The notes beneath the pieces are model-generated. The model had not been told where the DNA came from, searched no databases, and saw only the letters and a list, made by a program, of their open reading frames with translations. A program made the translations under genes and the position numbers. Below, piece by piece: positions 24,271-36,944 of a stretch of 64,000 nucleotides of DNA (its first letter is position 1; each line of letters opens with the position of its first letter). This DNA comes from Chara braunii (lineage: Eukaryota > Streptophyta > Charophyceae > Charales > Characeae): the NCBI GenBank assembly GCA_003427395.1, contig BFEA01000239.1, positions 2,118,174-2,182,173 on the forward strand, in the 5' to 3' direction.

Positions 24271-27050
24271 GTGATGAATGTTGTAACCATTCCTCTACCC
24301 ATGTGCCTGTTTGAAGTTCAGTTTCACCCTCCCCCGTGCTCTATTTAAATCCTGCTTGTTTCTCCCTCCGTGCTCTAATCGAACGCGGTAAATAGGAGGT
24401 AGGGAAAAATATTGGTTTTTTACTAGGGTTGTTGTTGTTGCTGTTGCTGTTTATAATAATCTTGCTGCTGCTGTTGATGCCTGGTCAAGCCCCTGGTTGT
24501 TGATGCTGCTGCTGAAAAGTCGACGGCCAACCTCGGGAGCACGGGCCGGTCCAGAAAAGGGACTAAGGGGCCAATGCGACCGGGAGGCTCTTAGACCAGT
24601 TCCGCCACACCAAGGATATGAGGGTTGAGATTTCTCATACCTTATATCCTAGGCATACACAGATGACCTGCAAAAACTGCAAGTCGTCTGAGTCCATTTT
24701 CCTCCAGAAACAGGAAATGGACTTTACCGAACTGTTCGCCTTGAGACCCGAGATGGGGGAGAAGGAGATGGAGGAGGAAGAAGGAGATGGAGAAGGAAGA
24801 AGGAGATGGGGGAGAAACGGGAAATGGACTTTACCGAACTGTTCGCCTGAGAACACAACCAAGAATCAGAAAATGTACTCTTGCGAAATGATCAGTGAGA
24901 CTACTACCCGGCGTGAGGGCAGAGCTACATCCCCAATGTCAAAGCTCTCTCGCTTGATGGCCCACCCCCATCCATTTCAAAGCACTAGATGGGGGTGACC
25001 CCGCGACGAATGATCCACGCCCTCAGCATGAGCGTGGGCGGGCCGAGCCAACTGGGACCCGCCGTGGGGTCGACATAGGCTCGAAACCCTGATGGGGTTT
25101 GGCCCTAAACCGGCGGCAACGAAGCATTGGAGCGGTTGGAGATGTTGAAGGGTTGAGGGCCAGACGGGGCTATCCCCTTTGGTTTTGTTGTCGGCCCATC
25201 CATGGGCCCGGTTGATGGAATTGAGAGGGGGCGCCAACGGTCTCCCTCCCCAAAGCACCGATTTCCGATGTTCTCATCTTTTGATCTTTTCTTCTTTTTG
25301 ATCTTTTAGTTATTTTAGTTGCTGGTCCCGTTTCTGGGACACGGCACCAGCGTCGGTACTAAGAATTGTTTGTGGGATGCCAGCCAGCTAGGCTGCGGGG
25401 GGCAGCGGTTTCCAACCCCACGAAAGTGGTCGTCACAATAGTCGAGGACCTTGACCACGCGCCTCTTTTGGCAAGCCTGTTTGGGTTCGTGCGTGTTTGG
25501 GATGCTAGCGAAATTCTTTTATCCTGCCCGTCTGGAAACACAGGCCGAGAAGTTTAATGTGCCTGCGAGCCGGTGGGTGCCCAACCCACGAGACGGAAGA
25601 AAACTGAGTGTCGGGCGTCTCTCTGCAGGTGTGTTGCCTGCCACCCATGATCTGTTGTGAGAGGTTTGGGTGAGGGCATGCCCGTTGGGACACGAAAGAT
25701 GGTGAACTATGCCCTTGGCACAGTCGGGCAGAAGGACAGTGGCGGAGGGCGCAGACTGTGCACAGCCACTCACATTGGACCCTTCTCGATTTCGGTCCTC
25801 AAAGTTCTCATTTGAATATTTGCTACTACCACCAAGATCCGTAGCGGAACCTGCTTCACCTGGGACCACGCTGCAAGCTTCGCCGCGACCCCGTGCCCTC
25901 CTCTCTTCATGACGGACGAGCATAGGCCGCATGCCCCAGCACCATCTATATCGGGGCTGACTGATTCGGCAAGCGGGTTGTTACACGCGCCTTTGCGGAT
26001 TTTGACTTCCATGGAAGCCGCCCTGCAGTCTGTGTCAACCAACACCTCTTGTGGTGTCGAGGCCAGAGACACTAAGGAGGAAGGCATGAGTTGCGCACCT
26101 GGGCGATGCATTTTGGATGAAGGAGCGCTGGACCATTCTTGCTATGTTGCAGTGTTCTTCGCTCAGTACAGTGGAGTTTGCTCATCGTTGTGACTATCCT
26201 CTTACTCAAGGTGCCTTGGTAGTTGGTCGCAACAGCATGGTTTTTTGACCCCGAATGAATTTGGTCGTGATTGATGGTCGGATGCGTTCGCCTGTTGTTG
26301 GGAACTATGCGGTGGAGAAGACGGAAGAGACTATAGCGGGGGCAAAGTTACGACATCCGCCCGGTACTCGATGAAATCAGGCGGTTGAAGGTGCAAAACG
26401 GGAGTTTTGTGGTCAAGCGAGTTCGATGGCGGGATTAGAACGGTGAATGGGAGAGTGTGAGGGAAGGTAGGTGAGAAAATGAGTGCGTGGAGAGTGTCGA
26501 GATGGAGGACTGACGGGAGTGAAAAGTCCATATCTCGCTCAAATCTCAATGGATTTGAGCGAGACAAAATGCTACGTGGGGGTTTTAAGGCACTGTGGAG
26601 CATTTGGTCGCGGCAAATTTCGAATTGGTGCAGCGGTTAGGCCGGTACGTACAGCAAGAGTTGCGCCCATAAGTTAGGTGCATTGTTTTTGTGTGAAGGT
26701 GAGATGTATCTCTCCACGTTTTAGGGGAAGATCAATTCTCATTTTTACACATTGGTGAATAATGGGGCAAAGGCAGTAGCCGAGTAACCCCTTTCGTTGT
26801 TATCACCTTCGGGGAGTGTTCGTGGAGTTGTACGTTTTTATTCATAGTCATGCTGGTGCCACCATGCTCATCATAGTTGCCCAGCGTAATAGCAGTCGCG
26901 TCGTTATGCTGGCCATCGCACCGTTACCACAATGTTGATCATCGCATTGTCATCATGGTGCTGGTCCTTGTAGTCGGGCTCCTACCTCCGAACTAGCAGT
27001 GGAGGTTGAACCGAAAGCTGATCTGTGGCGTGGCACTACGAGCGATTGCG
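24271..27050. other. unassigned stretch, no gene established
   Basis: About 2.8 kb between the satellite and the family-2 remnant. A 27-base phrase beginning GGAAATGGACTTTACCGAAC occurs twice, near 24715 and 24822, around a GGAGAAGGAGATGG-rich stretch. From 24990 to 25250 the DNA is G-rich, with GACCCCGCG and GGGACCCGCCGTGGGGTC phrases reminiscent of retroelement leaders, but no primer-binding site could be fixed. Short frames at 25366-25557 and 25909-26193 on the plus strand have mixed composition; I do not recognise them and would not call them genes. Confidence 0.35.
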
Positions 27051-29136
27051 GGGATAAATTATGACAATGAATCTGTCCGTAATCTGGCGGAAGAGTCATT
27101 TCAATTTTGCTCATGCAATCGAGGGAAAGTTGCGTGAGACCAACCACAGGGTTGGATACTTACCTATTAGCCGGTGCGATTCCTCATCTTATCGATCGAA
27201 GTAGCCTCTCTATCCCTTTGCGCAAATGGGTGGAAAGCAGTGTATATTTCCATGCTTTATCGGAAGATTCATTCCGATTTTGCCAATTCTATCCATGGAA
27301 GTGGCGTGAGACTAGAGAGGGAGAGAGAGAAAGGGAGAGAAAGGAGGCGCTTATAAGTACGAGGAGAGGCAGAGAGAGTGACAGAGAACGCTTATCTCCG
27401 AACTGGCAATACGGGATGAACCGAGTGCTGAGCTGCGAGGATCAACCTGCGTGATAACACGGGCAAGGAGATCCAGAGATAAGCAATAACGGGTTGTGTC
27501 TGTATCTGCCCGTTTGTAACAGCTAGGTTTAGTGGGCAAGGAAGCAGCCACGTGCATCCAATCCCGATCTCGACCGTATCCTATGTGGGGGCGCTCGTCG
27601 TAGTGATCCCGAAGGTCGTGTCACTATGTTTGAGCGTCCTCCCGTTTGCGCTCTCCGTCACAATGGGCTTACTCGTCCTCTTGATCGTAGGTGATAAGGA
27701 TCTTTACTGGAGTGGTGGGAGGATTATGAGACCGTGTGAGCATGCACGTGTGTGTGAGAGAGAGAGAGAGTCGACGAGAAGAGAGTTGTAAGAGAGACTG
27801 TTGGAGAATTAATCAACGGAAGTTAACTACGCAGGGACCTTCCCTCGTGGCCTGCTTCTTCGAGGGACAAGGGAAGAGTCGCATGAACTTGGCCATTTTG
27901 TTGGTCAAGTGCATCGACTCGATTAGGAAGGAGGATACTTGCTTATCCGGACTTCGCTCGTCATCCCCAATCCTGTTAGCCAGACATCTCGTCTTGTCAA
28001 CAGTAAGATCGTATTGCTCGTATCGAAGAACATGATTGTGCTTATTATATTCATCGTCATGATTCTAGGCTGGTTATCATCGCAATCCCAGTCCTCGTAG
28101 TGGTTGTCGATGCTCGTTTTAGTCATGTTGTCTTGTAATGACCGTTTGTGGTGGTGCATAGCCATTTTGGGAAACTCGCCAACTTCAGATACCAAGGATG
28201 GCAGATTGAGAGCTCTTTCTTGATTCTATGATTGGTGATGCATGACTATTCTTAGCTGCAGGTGTGGTTGGGTCGAACAAAGGTTAAACAGACTAGAAAT
28301 TTTGAGCCCTCTACTGCAATACTGAGGAGTTTGGGTTGCTGCAGTTGGATTTTTTATATTGCCACGGTATGATCAAGATTGTACTGAGCTGCTGTTAGTG
28401 TCAGTCTAAGACAACCGCTATTCTGATATCCTGCTATTCAACTCTACCTTGAACGGCCAGTTGTTTTGTTATGCCGCCGACTGGGCTATCGTCGTGCCTA
28501 TACGACTTTGGTTGTTGTAAAATTAATCATCACTAAAGCAGTCATCATGCCTATCTTCATAAGTTGGGCTCCATTGTTGTTGTTCTGCCCTGAGGACACA
28601 GTGTGTGGTATTACCCAATGAGTTGTTTCTTGTTCCTCCACGCAAGAAGTTGTTGCTGACATTGCCATTTTACCTTGCTATTGTGCACGACTGCTGAGCA
28701 CTGTTATGTGTTGTTGTTCCACCATGGCTTACGGTTGCGCGTTGCTGTGCACTTTGTTGTACACACGCTTTGTATTGCCATGCTGCACGGCGTTGTGTTC
28801 TACCGCGTTTGGAGTTGTGTATTACTACGGTGCCTTGTTGCCGCGCACAGTCGCTGTGGGTATGGTACGTTGCTGATTCTTGCAGCATTTTGTACGCATC
28901 TCGACATAAAGCACAAAGGGCGTGCATTATCCGAATGCAGTCTTTTATAGGCTACGTGGCAGTGGTTTGGTTGGGGGAGACAGCGCTGCAGTTTGAAAGG
29001 GGGGGGGTGGTCAAACTGCAGAAAGGGTCATTGCTGCAACTTGAGGATCGTCAGGAGGTAGTGACTCTACATTTCAGATTTGATTTTGACCATCTTACTG
29101 CGCGCTATTAGCCATCATTGCAGGGCCCTCAGACGC
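27051..29136 (-). mobile_element. family-2 repeat, left part of the invaded copy
   Basis: In inverted orientation, 29136 down to about 28900 matches 5470-5700 of copy C; marks are GGCCCTGCAATG against GGCCCCGCAACG, then CTCAAGTTGCAG against CTCCAAGTTGTAG. 27115-27060 matches 6500-6550 through the GCAAAAT-AATGA-TCTTCC core. The match runs directly up to the left end of element A and resumes on its right side at 35021, so A sits inside this repeat. 27300-27470 repeats 26970-27120 in diverged form. Confidence 0.55.
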
Positions 29137-31279
29137 TGTCGAGCGCATTGGCTCCCGCCTTTTTCGCAAAGGCGAGAGCCCTCCCGGCCATATCACGCAG
29201 GAGTTTAAACAAAAATAAAAGGAGAGAACTTAGGAATGTCGCATAATAACCCCGCGAACCGCCGAGACGGCCGCGGTCGCGTCGTCCCTTCGCCGCTCTA
29301 GCCGGGCGCGCCAGCTGTACATCCTGCGGTCCCCTACGACAGGATAGGTTCCCGCGGGGCATAAGCTTGCTTCCCTAAGGGGTTGTCACCACCCTTAGGG
29401 GCGTATCCCTACCGAGCTACTGACCCACGTGCGAAAGCTTTTACATGCAGTCACAGAGGTGGGTCAACCGAGGGCGTTTGCTCGTTCGCTGTAGTATAGA
29501 TACGCTTGGTTAACGCCAAGTGGACCCAAACGTCGTCCGTTCCTAAGGCGTTGATCTCCTAGGCACGGAGCAAACGTCGGTCGACTAGGACGGTCTCAAC
29601 CAAGCGTGAAACCCAAATATTTATCCTAGTCCCTTAGACACACGATCAAAAGAAATTTATAACAACCATACATAATTATATCAAAAGAAGTCGACCGTAG
29701 TCGACATGAATATATCCAACCTGAAATGATAACTGGAAGAATATAAATCATCATTTAATACATCCAATAACACAAGATAGAAAACAATCCGTCCGCCTCA
29801 GGTCGAACACCACAAAACAATCAAACAACCGCCAACAAGAAGTTGGCTATCGAAAACAACATTGATGTTGCCAACATGGTAGTTGGACAACCTCGGTCTT
29901 GACTTGATGAGGTGCGTTGCCAAAGTCATTCATGTCAGCCTACCGCCGATCTAAGATTCGACACGCACACACCTGTCTCCATACTTTCTCAATCTTATTG
30001 GATGACAGGCTATTTGCTAATGATTCTTGATCAGGGGCATTGCTTGAAGTGTTGCATGCCACTCCCTCTAGGAAGTGGTCTGGGGTACTCCCCCTCCTCG
30101 TCCGGACACATGACTCGGGTCTCAGAAGTTGGGCCGTCTCCGCCGAATCGGCAAAGTACCCCCCCGCAGAATGGTCCACTCTGGGTCGATAACGGGGCCG
30201 GCTCCTAAAGCAACAAACCCCCGCCCCAGATGCTTCTTGGGGAAAAAGTTGTTCACCTCAAAAATTTCTCAATTATTCTTATTTCTCCTGAGATCATGGT
30301 AACTCAAACGAAAAGAAATCGAAGGAGAAAGAGACTGAGAATCATTTAGACAGGTACAAGTAGATAAGGTCATTCGGGATAGAACGGGTCAATCCTAGGG
30401 AAAAAGACCAAATCCGTTTGACCTTAATTGCTTTCTTTCAATTGAGTTCATTTCACGATATGCACTGAATTAATCTTTTTCGGAACAACAAATCTTTTTA
30501 ACAAGCAAGCAGATGAAAAGTAAAAAGAGGACAATCCTTTTCTTCATCTCCAAATAGGCTTAAATCAAACACCTTTGCAAGTATCCTTCTACCTACCTCC
30601 ACAACATGCATAGAAAACAAGTTCAAAAGAAAACAATACAATCCTAGGCTCACGTCAAACCTTCCAATTCACATGCATGACTCGAACAACTTTCTCTACC
30701 TTTTCTTTCGAACATTCAAAACAACAGGGTCAAGCAAAGTGTGGGTTCACACAGGTGTGAAGGAAAGTCTGAGTCATTCGACCGACCTTGAGTGAAGGTT
30801 AGTCCGACCCACTCAAGAAAGTCAGGTAATGTTCTAATCAGAAGAAAATGACCGCCGTAGAAAAATATGCGGCACACAACTCCTAAGTTGTGGCCTTTCT
30901 CCTGAATGACGGTCCGCGCCTTTCTCCAAGTGCCTAACCACACCAAGGGTCGGGCCCACTGAGATGACTGAATGAGATAACCCTTAAAGAGGGCGCTCCT
31001 ATGATCCTTTCTCACGTCATTCCGACGTACCGTGCCGTCCTAACACAGTCTCAATGCAGTCCCCACTGCACCTTCACCACCAAGGATACTCCCCAACCAA
31101 CCGCAAGTCCACGCCACCTCCCATCACCATGTCCACTCACATTAGCCACACCAACATGCTGGTCCCGATCACAACAACTAGTCCCACCTAGTCCCGAAAT
31201 GGCCCCAGATGGTCCCAATGCAATCCCATACTATCGCCCTCAATACCAGATGGTCCATAACTCAAAACCGCTTGCACTG

Positions 31280-31960
31280 CGCGCCGCAAAAAAAATGAAG
31301 GTGGCCCCCGGTGAAACCCGCAGGTGCCGCGAGCCCCATAATTACTTCGCCACGTGCAACCGCTCTGCACTTTCTGCATGTCGTCGACCCACGCACCAGT
31401 GCCGCACAGTCCCAACCACACACCAGCGCTAGCCCAACCTCTTGCCCCTATCATGATCCACCATAGTTGCCGCACACCACAAAAAATAAAGCGCGGAACT
31501 GCCACTCGCTGCGCCGTCAAAACCGGTACCACGCCGCCCTGCCAAAAAACATTGGCAACAGTTCCCACCGAAGTGTCGCTGCCGCCGTACCAAAATTTTA
31601 GCAGCGTAACCTCACAAAAAAAATCACCATTGTCGTGCCACCAAACGGTCAGCACCTCCCCGTAGGGAGACCTTGATGCCACCACGCCATTAGTTCGGCA
31701 ACACCGCCCCATCAAAGTGCCAATGCCGCCACCGTTGTGAAAAACCGGCAGCGCTTCCGCACCACTGCCGTTAAAACCACTGCCGCCACCGCAAAAATCC
31801 TGCAGCGTTTCCGCGTTATTGCCAAAAAAATCACAGCTGCCGCCAAAAAAATTCAGCAGCGCTCCCACAATACGTCAACAAAAAAATTGTCGTTGCCGCA
31901 AAAGGTGCGCAGCATCTCCCCAGCACTTCTCTTCCTATGGCTGCCATGCACGGCATAACC
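31280..31960. other. GC-rich interior of element A, frames open by composition
   Basis: Contains many GCCGCCA / GCCACC words with poly-A patches. The 226-codon minus-strand frame at 31188-31868 is Gly-rich because of these words. The corresponding part of element B (51960-52330) does not keep the same frame, so I treat it as non-coding. Confidence 0.5.
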
Positions 31961-32689
31961 CTTACTCAAATGGAAGTTTAGCCTGCTCACCGCCGCAACC
32001 GGCCTAGTTCAGAGCCTTGGTTCCACAAAGTGGTCCCAGGGGTAATCCCACAGGCGCAGCACCAGCCTAACACTGAGGCAGAATGCCCTCAGTATCGGCT
32101 ATGGCTGCCTCCCTTCTCCTCCTCCAACTCTCTGCAGACCTCCACTCCACCACCAGCACCTCCACCTCTCCAGCAGCACCACCCCTCTACAGCAGCATGC
32201 AGCAGCCAGCCGGCATTCACACAAGTGAATGCCCCAGCAGCACTGCCATAAGTGTGAGGCGGGGGGGTGGAGTGCTGTCTTTTCTTGCCAGCCGAAGGCA
32301 TGTGGGCAGCTGCTTTGCCCACAGCCAGGTAAAATTTCGTCAGCGCTCCTGGCCCTTGATCTAAATCAATGGCCAGGGGCCTTGTGCCTTGGTTTTCCCC
32401 TTGGGAACCCAAGGTCATCAAACCCCAGGAGTACCTGGCCATTTTCCCAGGCCAGGTGCTCCTCAAAATGGTTGTACACGGTCACTTTGTTGCTGCCTGC
32501 TCAAAATGAACAGGCGCAGTCCCATCAGCCCCTAGAAACTTATGGGGCTGCACCTGTTCCATGGCCGCGGCCACATTTGCGGCCGTTACATTTCCCCCCC
32601 CCCCCTTCCTTACTTTTTTTTTTTTCCCCTTTCCTTTTACCCCCTCATTTCCCTGTGCAGGGGGCAACTCATCGTTCAAAACGAACGAC

Positions 32690-32727
32690 CTGTCTCTTAT
32701 ACACATCTAGATGTGTATAAGAGACAG
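32690..32727. other. Nextera mate-pair junction adapter left in the assembly
   Basis: CTGTCTCTTATACACATCT (32690-32708) is followed at once by its reverse complement, ending TATAAGAGACAG (32727). This 38-base palindrome is the Tn5 mosaic-end junction made by Nextera mate-pair libraries. The collinear position in element B (about 51225-51255) has no such sequence. The frames across it carry the peptides MCIRDR and VYKRQ, which are adapter translation, not protein. Confidence 0.97.
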
Positions 32728-33509
32728 GTCTTGTCACAGAGTCGAACTAGAGTCCAACTCAGAGGGGTCTACCTTTCCCTGCCCACGCCTATATCTTGCG
32801 GAAAATAGGTGCCTGATACAGGCGCAAGACTCGAGGGGAAAAAAAAACCTACCTAACTGTTGGCCGCCACTGTCCTGATTCCAACGGCCGTCAGGTAGGA
32901 CACCTCTCCCTTACTCTCTCTCTCTCTCTCTCCCCCGACAGTCTCGACCGTTACAAGCGGTCAACGAACTGTTGAAAAATCCCTAAGGGAGAGACACGTA
33001 GGGTTCCGAACGGCGCCACAATAATGATCGTTCGACCACCAGACACGACTCGCCGACCCTCTCGCTAGACACCACTGAAAGCGTGTGCAAGGTGTCCCTC
33101 GTAACTCTTACAAGGTCCCAAAACCTGCACCCGGACGTGGGCGCATTAATGCGGCAAATTCATTCGATTCTGCCCATCCTACTGATGGGTGGTCAGCCCG
33201 TTCGTCGAAATGAACGGGCATAGAATCACGAACCAAAAAAAAGAAAAAAAAAAGAAAAGAAAAAAAAAATCTAAAGAAAATAACGAATATAAAGAAAAAA
33301 AAAATCTAACTAAAAAATATCTACGACGAATCTAACAGAAGAAAACTTAGAGGAAATCTAAAAAAAGAAAAAACAAAATCAGAAAAAAAGAAATAGAGGG
33401 AAAAAAAAAACACTCACCTTTTGCAAAATGGTCGCCCGTCGTTTCAGGTGTCGTCAAGCGCACTGGGGCTGAAATGCCCCAGTCACTTCCTTATCGCCAT
33501 GTGGCGCTC

Positions 33510-33988
33510 NNNNNNNNNNNNNNNNNNNNNNNNNNNNNNNNNNNNNNNNNNNNNNNNNNNNNNNNNNNNNNNNNNNNNNNNNNNNNNNNNNNNNNNNNNN
33601 NNNNNNNNNNNNNNNNNNNNNNNNNNNNNNNNNNNNNNNNNNNNNNNNNNNNNNNNNNNNNNNNNNNNNNNNNNNNNNNNNNNNNNNNNNNNNNNNNNNN
33701 NNNNNNNNNNNNNNNNNNNNNNNNNNNNNNNNNNNNNNNNNNNNNNNNNNNNNNNNNNNNNNNNNNNNNNNNNNNNNNNNNNNNNNNNNNNNNNNNNNNN
33801 NNNNNNNNNNNNNNNNNNNNNNNNNNNNNNNNNNNNNNNNNNNNNNNNNNNNNNNNNNNNNNNNNNNNNNNNNNNNNNNNNNNNNNNNNNNNNNNNNNNN
33901 NNNNNNNNNNNNNNNNNNNNNNNNNNNNNNNNNNNNNNNNNNNNNNNNNNNNNNNNNNNNNNNNNNNNNNNNNNNNNNNNNNNNNNNN
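33510..33988. other. assembly gap (479 N)
   Basis: Unresolved bases inside element A. The left flank (GCGCCAT-type inverted words, CCATGTGGCGCTC) matches the reverse complement of 50521-50540 in element B, and a poly-T run follows the gap. Confidence 1.
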
Positions 33989-34333
33989 TTTTTTTTTTTT
34001 TTTTTTTGTTCTTCCCGTGAGAGTACCATAAAGAAATGGAGTGGGACCCAGCCTCGACAAAACTCGGAGCGCAGTGAAAATCAGGGTCGGCAAAAACAGG
34101 CTCGGAGGTACTGGTGGTTTAATTCTCGTTGGCTTATGCCAACGACCTTATCATGTTTGTGGGCTCACCCACGAACTGTTGAAATACGGACCCGAGTTCG
34201 ATCCCTACCGGGATCGAAAAAAAATTGGCCCATTTCTCAATTTATGCGTGTCATCCTTGCGTAGGGTCATGCAGATCTACGGCGCGGTTGATTTCAGCCC
34301 GCGATCTCGACGATCGCACGACATTCCGACAGA

Positions 34334-34420
34334 AGGAGCTAGCCCAATCTCGGTATGTTGGGTTCGATGCCTACGTCTGCGGCATATGAGCCTGAGGTCT
34401 CACCTATTGGGCTAGCTCCT
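34334..34420 (-). ncRNA. tRNA-like unit with 15-bp perfect inverted arms
   Basis: AGGAGCTAGCCCAAT (34334-34348) and ATTGGGCTAGCTCCT (34406-34420) are exact inverse repeats around 57 bases. On the minus strand TAGCCCAATAGG is A-box-like and GCATCGAACCC is B-box-like, about 40 bases apart. The unit sits next to CTCCTCTATATGAGGAGC text. The same unit occurs at 49696-49787 in element B and 15238-15320. Confidence 0.5.
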
Positions 34421-34986
34421 ACTACGAGAAAAGTAGGAGCAGCTCCTCTATATGAGGAGCTTGCCCTGGGCACCACTACCTGCACGTGGCCCAACAGGGC
34501 CTACTCAAGGCCTAGCAGGCCTTGCTTTCTGGCCTGTTTCCCGTCGAATGGCCGCACGGCCACGGCTGGACGGTCACCCGACCAGGTAGGCCATAGCACC
34601 GGCCTATCGGCCCCCTGGATCGAAATCAAACCCTGCGGCCCAAAAAATAAAAAAAACTCTATATTCCCTCTGCACTGCAGCCCCTTACCCGGTGCATCCA
34701 TCTTTTTAGCCTACTTAGGCCCTAAATCGCGCGGCTGCTATTATTTTAGGTAGGATAAGTCTAGTCGTAGCATTCCCACATCCGCGCGCCTCTACAACCT
34801 CAACAATAGCGAAGCACTGCCGGGTACTGCCATTACTCTCGGACGTCGTAGGCGTCCGGACTAGGGTTCTAAAATTTTTAGCCTCTCAGTCATAGGTCAG
34901 GTCTGAAAAACTTTTGGCAATGTCAGTCTCATCTAGTCCTTCAATTCAACGAAAGAGTCGGACAGCGTCCGACATTGAAAAACCTC

Positions 34987-35014
34987 GGCAAATACCCTTG
35001 TCAGGGTATTTGCC
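34987..35014. repeat. subterminal hairpin of family 1
   Basis: GGCAAATACCC - TTGTCA - GGGTATTTGCC is an exact 11-bp stem ending six bases from the CGACA terminus. The hairpin is kept in element B (49026-49051) with a 9-bp stem. A second stem, GTCGGAC-AGC-GTCCGAC, lies just inside. Confidence 0.85.
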
Positions 35015-35020
35015 CCGACA

Positions 35021-36455
35021 GCGCATCCAAACTTCAAGGCCCTCTCACGCGAGTCTGAGTGCACCTCCCTTGTATCTAAGAGACTAAATGACATCTATCT
35101 CTGCCCTTCTTACTCTAAGTCTAGTCTGACTGGTTCGAAGAGGATAGCGGCAGGCGGGATTGCAACCCGTACGACCACATCAAGACCCCGTGGGGAGTCA
35201 GCCCACCGATTGCGGGAGCTCTGCCGGAGCCCAGGCGGGGTTCTGGAGGCAGGGAACACTCAGGTATAATGCTCGTTTTACACGTGTGATCCTATCCCCG
35301 AAAAGTTGTACTACCCATTATCTAAATGAAAATATGACTGAGAAAACTATTATTTTTGCTTTTCATTTCAGGACATGATCTGAAAAGGTAAATTAACAAG
35401 TATGTATGAGAACCCAGATTACCTGAGTGAATTCAAATAAGACGAATTGAGGGAAAGGTGGGAGGAAGGTGTTTTGCTTGAGTTTGACCGGGTCAACCAA
35501 AGGCTGAGTCCATTCTGAGTGTGTGGACTCAGTGCTATGTTTCTTTTTGTATGTTGGGCTGCTTGTTTGACTTTTAGAGGCTGGGACGCTCCATAAGTTG
35601 GACAGTCCGGTCGCATGTTTTCTTTGGGGTTTCTGAACAGAGGATGGGATCCCCAAGGTGGGTTCTCAAAATCTTTGTTTCTTTTGTTGTTGAACAGAGT
35701 TGGGCACATTCTAAGTGCGTGTATCCAATTCTATGTTCATTTCTGAAAGAGACACAAGCAGAGGCTAATCACAACATAAGTTGGTGTGACCAAGTCATGA
35801 GCCATGATCATAAGTGGAACCAGAGTATACAATATGATATAATTATATATTAAGTATATCATTGGCAGGCTAGGCGCCATAAGTTGGGAGATCTAGCCAT
35901 ATAAGCCGGGAGCAGACAAAGCAAAAAAGGAAATAAGATTCACAATATAAAATTGAGAGGTAACTTTGCGCAGGCTGACTCATCTATAAGTTGGGTAGTT
36001 GGTCTTATGCCCTTGATAATACAAAGGGCAGAGAGATAATATAAAACTTGGTTATTTTTCTTTCTAAACATAAGTTGATGTTTGGATGGGGATCCTCATA
36101 AGTTAAGGTGACTTGACCACTCGTCTGAAGACAGAAAGAAATTGTGACCTTACTTATTGAATGTAGTTGTGTTGTGGAGGCTGGGCGAACGCATAAGTTG
36201 CGGGTTGTTCGGTCACACACAGTTGTTGCTTGTTTAGGCGGGGCTAGACTGCTCATAAGTTGAGTAGACTAGTTTTACGCTATATGTTACTCTTTAGGTT
36301 GGCTAACCACACTATAAGTTGGTGTGTTATAGTTATATGTCTCTCGTCGTTTGTTCAGGCAATGGTTGGACCCCTCATAAGTTGAGGTGGCTCAGTTAAT
36401 TGTGTATGCCGAATGTTTAGGCTGACCAGCCTCACCATAAGTTGGTGCAGCCCGG
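35021..36455 (-). mobile_element. family-2 repeat, middle part with 61-bp array
   Basis: 35021-35260 is the inverse of 5480-5240 of copy C, including a tRNA-like phrase GGGATTGCAACCCG. From 35590 the core CATAAGTTG recurs near 35596, 35778, 35879, 35990, 36070, 36098, 36192, 36254, 36313, 36377 and 36432, with about 60-bp spacing in the right half. The array is broken off at CCGG (36452-36455), where element I begins, and resumes at 43823. Confidence 0.75.
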
Positions 36456-36944
36456 TGTCGCACTTTTTCTAGTCGGTCCTCTTCGGGCGACTAGAAAGCC
36501 AACATGCTGTCACGTAGGGTTTTGTTGTTGATTGCAATAAAATAAATTAAATAATGCAAATCCCTTCCTGTCGTGTGCGTCCGGCTTCGAGTGAGACCCT
36601 TCAATTGCGGTCTTCGTTGGTCCCCGGTCTTAGGAATCTTTTATTTCGATTCGGAACAGCAGAGAATCATGCAAATAATAATCATAAAAATTGTGGAGTG
36701 CTATGCATGCATCAATTATGTCAATCTGATTTTGAAAACTGTGACAGAATCATCCACGAAAGCAATCATCAAGCAAAGACAAAATGCAAGAAAACAAGAC
36801 CAACTGACTCGAGCAATGGCAAAGTCGAGTGAATGAGGGAAGAATGAGAACTCATAATAGTCTCAGGGAGTACATACGGAAGAGAGCATTGCCAACACCA
36901 ATCAAGAGTCCTCACTCATCCCTCTGAACTTCACTCTCTATCTC

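Larger units (their letters stand above)
29137..35020 (-). mobile_element. family-1 element A, nested in family 2
   Basis: 5884 bases including a 479-base gap. Left end TGTCGAGCGCATTGG at 29137, right end GTATTTGCCCCGACA at 35020. The flanks ACGC (29133-29136) and GCGC (35021-35024) are a possible four-base target duplication with one change. The entire element is collinear with the reverse complement of 49019-54401 (element B). No transposase, gag or pol is visible. TG...CA ends with a short inverted repeat suit a long terminal repeat, but no second copy lies beside it. I use minus as the orientation because the TATA-like box preserved in B points that way. Confidence 0.75.

Noticed and set aside
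25188-25245. Retroelement primer binding site on the minus strand (TTGGCGCC-like)
   Set aside because: Only the first bases fit a tRNA-Asp-type site; the rest diverges and no LTR end lies beside it.
31188-31868. 226-codon Gly-rich minus-strand frame in element A
   Set aside because: It is composition-driven by GCCGCC/GCCACC words, and the collinear part of element B does not preserve the frame.
32482-32808. Frames with MCIRDR and VYKRQ peptides
   Set aside because: They are translation of the Nextera junction adapter.
29137-35020. Element A as a classical Helitron
   Set aside because: The terminal hairpin is suggestive, but the ends are TGTCG...CGACA, not 5' TC and 3' CTRR, there is no A-T insertion site, and no Rep/helicase sequence is seen.
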